Assembly (NCBI GenBank): GCA_025200525.1
Contig: CM045758.1
Location: forward strand, 170,824,101 to 170,888,100
Direction: 5' to 3'
Source: Camellia lanceoleosa
Taxonomy: Eukaryota > Streptophyta > Magnoliopsida > Ericales > Theaceae
DNA: 64,000 nt
Each line of letters opens with the position of its first letter. Positions within the stretch are counted from its first letter, which is position 1. The notes beneath the pieces are model-generated. The model did not search any database, was not told the DNA's origin, and saw nothing but the letters and a program-made list of their open reading frames with translations. The position numbers were made by a program, and so were the translations under genes. Below, piece by piece: positions 60,223-64,000 of this stretch.

Positions 60223-60933
60223 TCAAGCGAAGAGATCGTCCAGATCGGCGTCCAAATTGACCCGAACTTCACCCAAGGGTAACTCGGCTATGAGATGAGC
60301 CCTCTGGTTAGGCTCAATCGTAGACACCACGTTAGTAGGCGAAGGTGGGCTAGGGTCCACAGGATGAGTAGACTGGCGGTCGAGCTGAGTGTTTGGCGTA
60401 TTCTCAAGAGCAGGGACCTCATCCTTCTCCCCCTCATGAAGGAACTTTTGTTAGACCACGTTAGCATAGTCCGCCATGCAGCCCGGTATAAAGTGGAAAG
60501 GGGGATTTAGGAAGACATTGGAGTCGTGTCCATAATCGAGCTTTTTAGCAGCAGCTTTCCAACTGCACTTGAAAAAAATATCCTTAGCCGTTTCGCATTG
60601 CTGGACATACGTCTCCTCTCCTTCCTTGAAACCTCGGTCCTTTGCATCCTGTATCTTTTTCTTCAGGTCCTCCAGCTCGGCATTTATCTTCTTCTCAATC
60701 TTGGCCAGCTCACGTAGGTAACGGTCTTTTTTCTCGGCTAACGCCTTTTGCTTGTTAGCCTCCGCCGTGCTGACCAGTCCGGTGAGCCTTGAATTTTTGG
60801 CCTCCAGTTCGGCCAGCTTGGCCTGTGCATCCTTCAGCTCGGTTGCTTTGGATTCTGCCTCGGCGACGGCTGACCGTGCCATCTTCCTGAGCTCAAGAAA
60901 TCGTTTGTGAGCTACTTGGCTCTTTTGTAGGGC
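60223..60933 (-). pseudogene. Element B antisense ORF, exon 3 (coiled coil)
   Basis: Follows the acceptor AATGCAG and begins ALQKSQVAHKRF. 237 codons to TGA at 60223. It has a long coiled-coil-like Ala/Lys/Glu/Leu stretch (KATELKDAQAKLAELEAK and so on), a conserved SWKAAAKKLDYGHDS-like end, then an acidic tail (VNLDADLDDLFA). One TAA at about 60450 breaks the frame in the tail; no frameshift. Confidence 0.75.
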
Positions 60934-61020
60934 CTGCATTGTTTGGAGCGATTAAGAGACAACCAACACACTCGGACCGTAACAAATGTTCAAAGTTTGA
61001 GGAGATTTTTTGGGGCTTAC
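60934..61020 (-). other. Intron 2 of the element B antisense ORF (87 bp, phase 0)
   Basis: GTAAGCCCC...AATGCAG on the minus strand. Same position, phase and length as intron 2 in element A. Confidence 0.7.
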
Positions 61021-61685
61021 CAGAATCATTGATTTAGAGGCCGAGCGAATAGCCTTCAGCTCTGTCAAACCTTCATGTCGCTTCATGTCGGCAGGAAGGC
61101 AGACGCTCTACAGATGGTCCTTCTCGGCGCTGACGGAGTCCGAGGCCGTAATAGCTCGGCCCTTGAAGGTGGCTGTTGGCGCCCAGACTAGTAGGGATGG
61201 AGATCTTGAAGAGCTAAGACGGTTCCGGCCTTGGGAGATTGTTGTTTCTTAGGGCTCGGTTTGGGATGGCTTGTCCTTATCCCTCAAGCTTTGTGTGTGC
61301 GGCCGTTTGCTGAGCCGGGATGAGGTAGCTCGGGCTATGGGTAGGGCTACCACTGCTTCATGTGTCTGACCGGCTTGTGGAGCCTCGGTCTGACAATCAA
61401 CAATGGGAGTAGATGTTTGTTCGATGATTAGGGCTCGAACAGTTCGGCGCTTGGCCATTTCTTGCTCTTCGGTTAAGGGAATGAGGTTGATTTGTGGCAA
61501 GTTAAGGTCCGGTTCTGGTGATGGTTCCAAAAGAAAATTGGTTACCTTGACCTTCCTCTTTCCGCTATATCGGTAGGTCAACTCAAACTTAAGAAGCTCG
61601 GCCCAACCTCGATGACGGTATCGAAGCGTGGCGCGGAGAGCGTCTAGGTTGGGGTATTGGTATTGTGACTTTACCTGGTTCAAGT
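61021..61685 (-). pseudogene. Element B antisense ORF, exon 2
   Basis: Starts after TTATGCAG, completing a GAC codon, and ends before GTAAGC. Contains DLNQVKSQYQY, ALRATLRYRHRGWAELLKFE, a KRRTVRALI stretch and WAPTATFKGRAITASDS. Two in-frame stops (TAA near 61248, TAG near 61109), no frameshift. The WAP...DS segment is shared with element A exon 2. Confidence 0.75.
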
Positions 61686-61776
61686 CTGCATAAGGAGAAA
61701 GGCAACGGTTAACGCGGTGTAAAAGTTATAAATAGCAAGAGCAAAAAGCAGACAAACTAAGCCGAGGTATGCATAC
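61686..61776 (-). other. Intron 1 of the element B antisense ORF (91 bp, phase 1)
   Basis: GTATGC...TTATGCAG on the minus strand, splitting an Asp codon, as in element A. Confidence 0.7.
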
Positions 61777-62293
61777 CGGCTGTTCCTTTATTCCAGTTAA
61801 TACTATAGCCTGGTATCTGGGCTTCCTGGTCTTCAAAATTGCCAAAAACCCAGAAGAGGTCGTCGTCAGTCACGTCTTTGTCCGGTGTAATTTTAATTAT
61901 TTTCTCTCGGCGTCTTCTTATTCTTAAATAATATACCCAGCAGTCCTCATTTTGGCCGAGTGAGTATTGATGGAATAGCTCTTCCAAACCGAGGTTGAGG
62001 CCAAGCCGACGGTTTAGTTCGGTGATGCCGTTTATTATTCTATATGAATTTGTGGAAAGTTAGGTGGGGCAGAGTCTTGTCTGCCTAAGGAATTCACAAA
62101 GGAGAGGTTGAACGGGAAATCGAAGACCGACTTCTACAATGGATATTACGGTGAAGGGAACAAAGCCTAGTTTTCCCCAGGGCGTGGTATCTAGTTCAGC
62201 CAATGAGAGATGTACATCATCAGGAATGTGATAGTCCTTTCGGAACTCAGCTATCGCCCCAGGTTAGTCCACCAGGAACCGGTATTTACCCAT
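61777..62293 (-). pseudogene. Element B antisense ORF, exon 1
   Basis: ATG at 62293 (MGKYRF), then IPDDVHLSLAELD, PFTVISIVEVGLRFPVQPL, NSYRIINGITELN, CWVYYLRIRRR and DDDLFWVFGNFED, to the donor at 61776. Two in-frame TAA stops and no frameshift. 517 nt, so phase 1. Aligns block by block with exon 1 of element A (28648-28115). Confidence 0.75.
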
Positions 62294-63388
62294 TTAACTT
62301 AAGTTGTAAATAAATTAAGCCTAGCTCGGCGCGACTGAGGCTTTGGTTGGCTCGGTTGAGCAAAGCTGGCGGGGTGCAAGGGCGTGCCTGGCCAACCTAG
62401 TTAAGTCTGCAAAGTGGAAATAAGAAGTGTTATGCCCAGACAATTGGACCGGACTAAGTAAACAATCAATTTACAAAAAGAATTGTAAAAGCTTAGCTCG
62501 GTCACATACGGGAAACATGGTGTTTTCAATTCGGTCGAACAGAAGGGCTAACACAAGACCTCCAGCTCGGTTGGAGGTCAGTCTGCAATGTTATATCCAA
62601 GTGCTTAGTTCGGTCGTGATCAAGACTACAAGTTTAATAAACAACACCTAGCTCGGTCTTAAAACAACTTGGGATTTGCAAACAAGTATCTAGTTCGGTC
62701 AACTGTGCACTTATCACAGACAAGTTCTTATCTCAGTCGTCATGTTTTATTGGATAAAAAAGGATTGCATTCAAGATTGATTAAAGAACCTAGTCAAAAT
62801 ACGATTGAGGTCTGGGCGTGTGGTTTTTGGGTTTTTGGTATTTCTTCAAACATTCTAGTGTATATATAAACACTTGTATATATATATATCTATGCTGTGC
62901 ATACGCATGGAGAAAACAAAGACGTAAGAAGGATTTGAGCCACTTACAGTCGCAAAATGAGAGATCGAAGATCAACACAGTAAGGATGCTTGCTGGAGCA
63001 CAAGTTTTGCAGATGCTGTGGTCGTGAAAATGAAAACTCAGAAGCGCGAAAAGTAAGAAAAGATGAACAGTGGAGTGTTTTTCAAAATAGGGGTGCTTTT
63101 GTATAAAACACACGAAACGGGCATGACTGTTCAAAATTTTCGGAGTACGAAGACGGCTGTGACAGCTATATTTGGCCAATGGGAGCCAGCCATGTATCCA
63201 AGGGAATAGAAAACGATTCAGACGTACAGAGCGATTAAAAGAACGTTTAAGAATCGGACTAATCGGTAGCCCAGTAGAACATGAACTCGGTGGGACTACT
63301 TGCTTTAGCTCGGTTGGTTTTGGACCTTTAGCTCGACTAATAACAGGTAATCCCAAATCATGCATTGCAGATGGAATTAAGGGACAAT
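62294..63388. other. Leader of the antisense ORF and pre-LTR region of element B
   Basis: No further gene recognised. Contains repeated (A/T)GCTCGGT or AGTTCGGTC motifs at 62325-62350, 62495, 62565, 62610, 62650 and 62693, also present in the LTR. If the antisense ORF is transcribed, its promoter may lie here. A (TA)n run is at about 62876-62888. The purine-rich tract GGAATTAAGGGA ends at 63384, just before the 3' LTR. Confidence 0.5.
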
Positions 63389-64000
63389 TGAGAGGGAGTT
63401 TTTATGTGAATTTAGGGCCGAGCTAGGCCCAGATATTGTAGTGGACCGATCTATGGGCTGTAGTGAAAATGACTTAGTAAAATGGACCTTGCTTCTATTG
63501 GCTCGGTCTAAGTATGGTCACAGTTACCTCGGTCAGAGTGGTAATAATTAGCTCGGTCATAGTGTTCAGATCTGAGGTATAGTTGAACAGTGCTCGAGCT
63601 AAGCGTCGCTTGGGGACGCACCGAGCTGAGTCTGTCTGAGGGCTAGGGGTAGCTCGGTTGTTTGGTTATATTACCGCGGTAAAACCATCTCACTTGGTAA
63701 GGTAGTGAGGGGGCTGTAGAAAGATGAGCATTACCTTTCTGATTCCTATGAGGACTCTACATTGGAGAAAAAGAATCCTACTAGGATTGTGCCACGCAGA
63801 ATCTATAAAAGTTCATAGTAGGACTTATGTACAGGTATCGCAATCTTTACCTTCAAATATATAGAGCTTTTTGTCTATTGTCTATTTGTTGACTTAGGCA
63901 TCGGAGAGGTATCCGGCACACACCCGCCGGCTAGTTTACGTTTGTGCTTTCAGGGAGTAAAGCGACGACGTTTGGAGGAGCGCAAACTTGATCAACAAGA
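63389..64000 (+). repeat. 3' LTR of element B (incomplete at window end)
   Basis: TGAGAGGG... in register with the 5' LTR for 612 bp; the last about 30 bp are outside. TATA box at 63804-63809. Confidence 0.85.

Larger units (their letters stand above)
39047..64000 (+). mobile_element. Element B: Tat-lineage Ty3/gypsy retrotransposon, nested and rearranged
   Basis: The LTRs at 39047-39688 and from 63389 are nearly the same and enclose, in order: gag (split), an RT tail with RNase H, a second RNase H, integrase, a 62-bp tandem array and an antisense ORF. Dual RNase H and an antisense ORF between pol and the 3' LTR are marks of the Tat lineage (established knowledge). A complete gag-only element (41007-46936) and a truncated inverted gypsy element (about 47360-56465) account for about 15 kb. 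The protease and most of the RT are missing. The 3' LTR is cut by the window end; its missing part would be about 30 bp. Confidence 0.85.

Noticed and set aside
1..64000. tRNA or rRNA genes
   Set aside because: I scanned for obvious tRNA and rRNA landmarks and found none; only the PBS complementary to initiator tRNA is present.

Overview
This is a gene-poor window of nuclear plant DNA, probably from a woody or large-genome eudicot; the species cannot be read from the sequence. It is AT-rich, contains plant LTR retrotransposon lineages (Ty3/gypsy Tat and Tekay-like, Ty1/copia-like LTRs), an RTE-type LINE remnant, many MITEs with TIRs of the GCCTCGTTTGG kind, and one interrupted host gene. Genes have introns, and no prokaryotic features were seen.

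Layout. 1-4.6 kb: GA/CT-rich repeat, microsatellites, then a hAT-like element (2286-3975, 8-bp TSD) carrying a solo LTR (3192-3915). 4.6-6.05 kb: the last two recognisable exons of a LARP1-family La-related protein gene. 7.5-8.6 kb: a long foldback element. 8.7-10.3 kb: a decayed endogenous geminivirus-like insertion, with a Rep remnant on + and a convergent unidentified ORF on -. 10.5-22.5 kb: a dense field of MITEs and foldbacks (several nested), a LINE 3' end and solo LTRs.

24.31-30.20 kb: a complete non-autonomous LTR retrotransposon (546-bp LTRs, TSD ATTGT) with almost no gag and no pol. Its main coding content is a three-exon ORF on the strand opposite to the LTRs. 30.2-39.0 kb: AT-rich intergenic DNA with MITEs.

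39.05 kb to beyond the window end: a very large Tat-lineage element (element B; 5' LTR 39047-39688, 3' LTR from 63389, cut by the window). It holds gag, an RT tail with RNase H, a second RNase H, integrase, a 62-bp tandem array and its own antisense ORF (62293-60223). Its gag is split by a complete Tekay-like gag-only element (41007-46936, 2-kb LTRs, TSD GTATC). Its protease and most of its RT are replaced by a truncated gypsy element in inverted orientation (about 47360-56465).

The most notable result is that the antisense ORFs of the 24.3-kb element and of element B are homologous. They share two short introns at the same positions and phases: the first is phase 1 and splits an Asp codon in both; the second is phase 0 and 87 bp long in both. 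In element B the reading frame is kept across all three exons and is broken only by nonsense codons. This argues that the antisense ORF is a genuine spliced, selected gene of these retrotransposons. All coordinates and alignments were made by eye.
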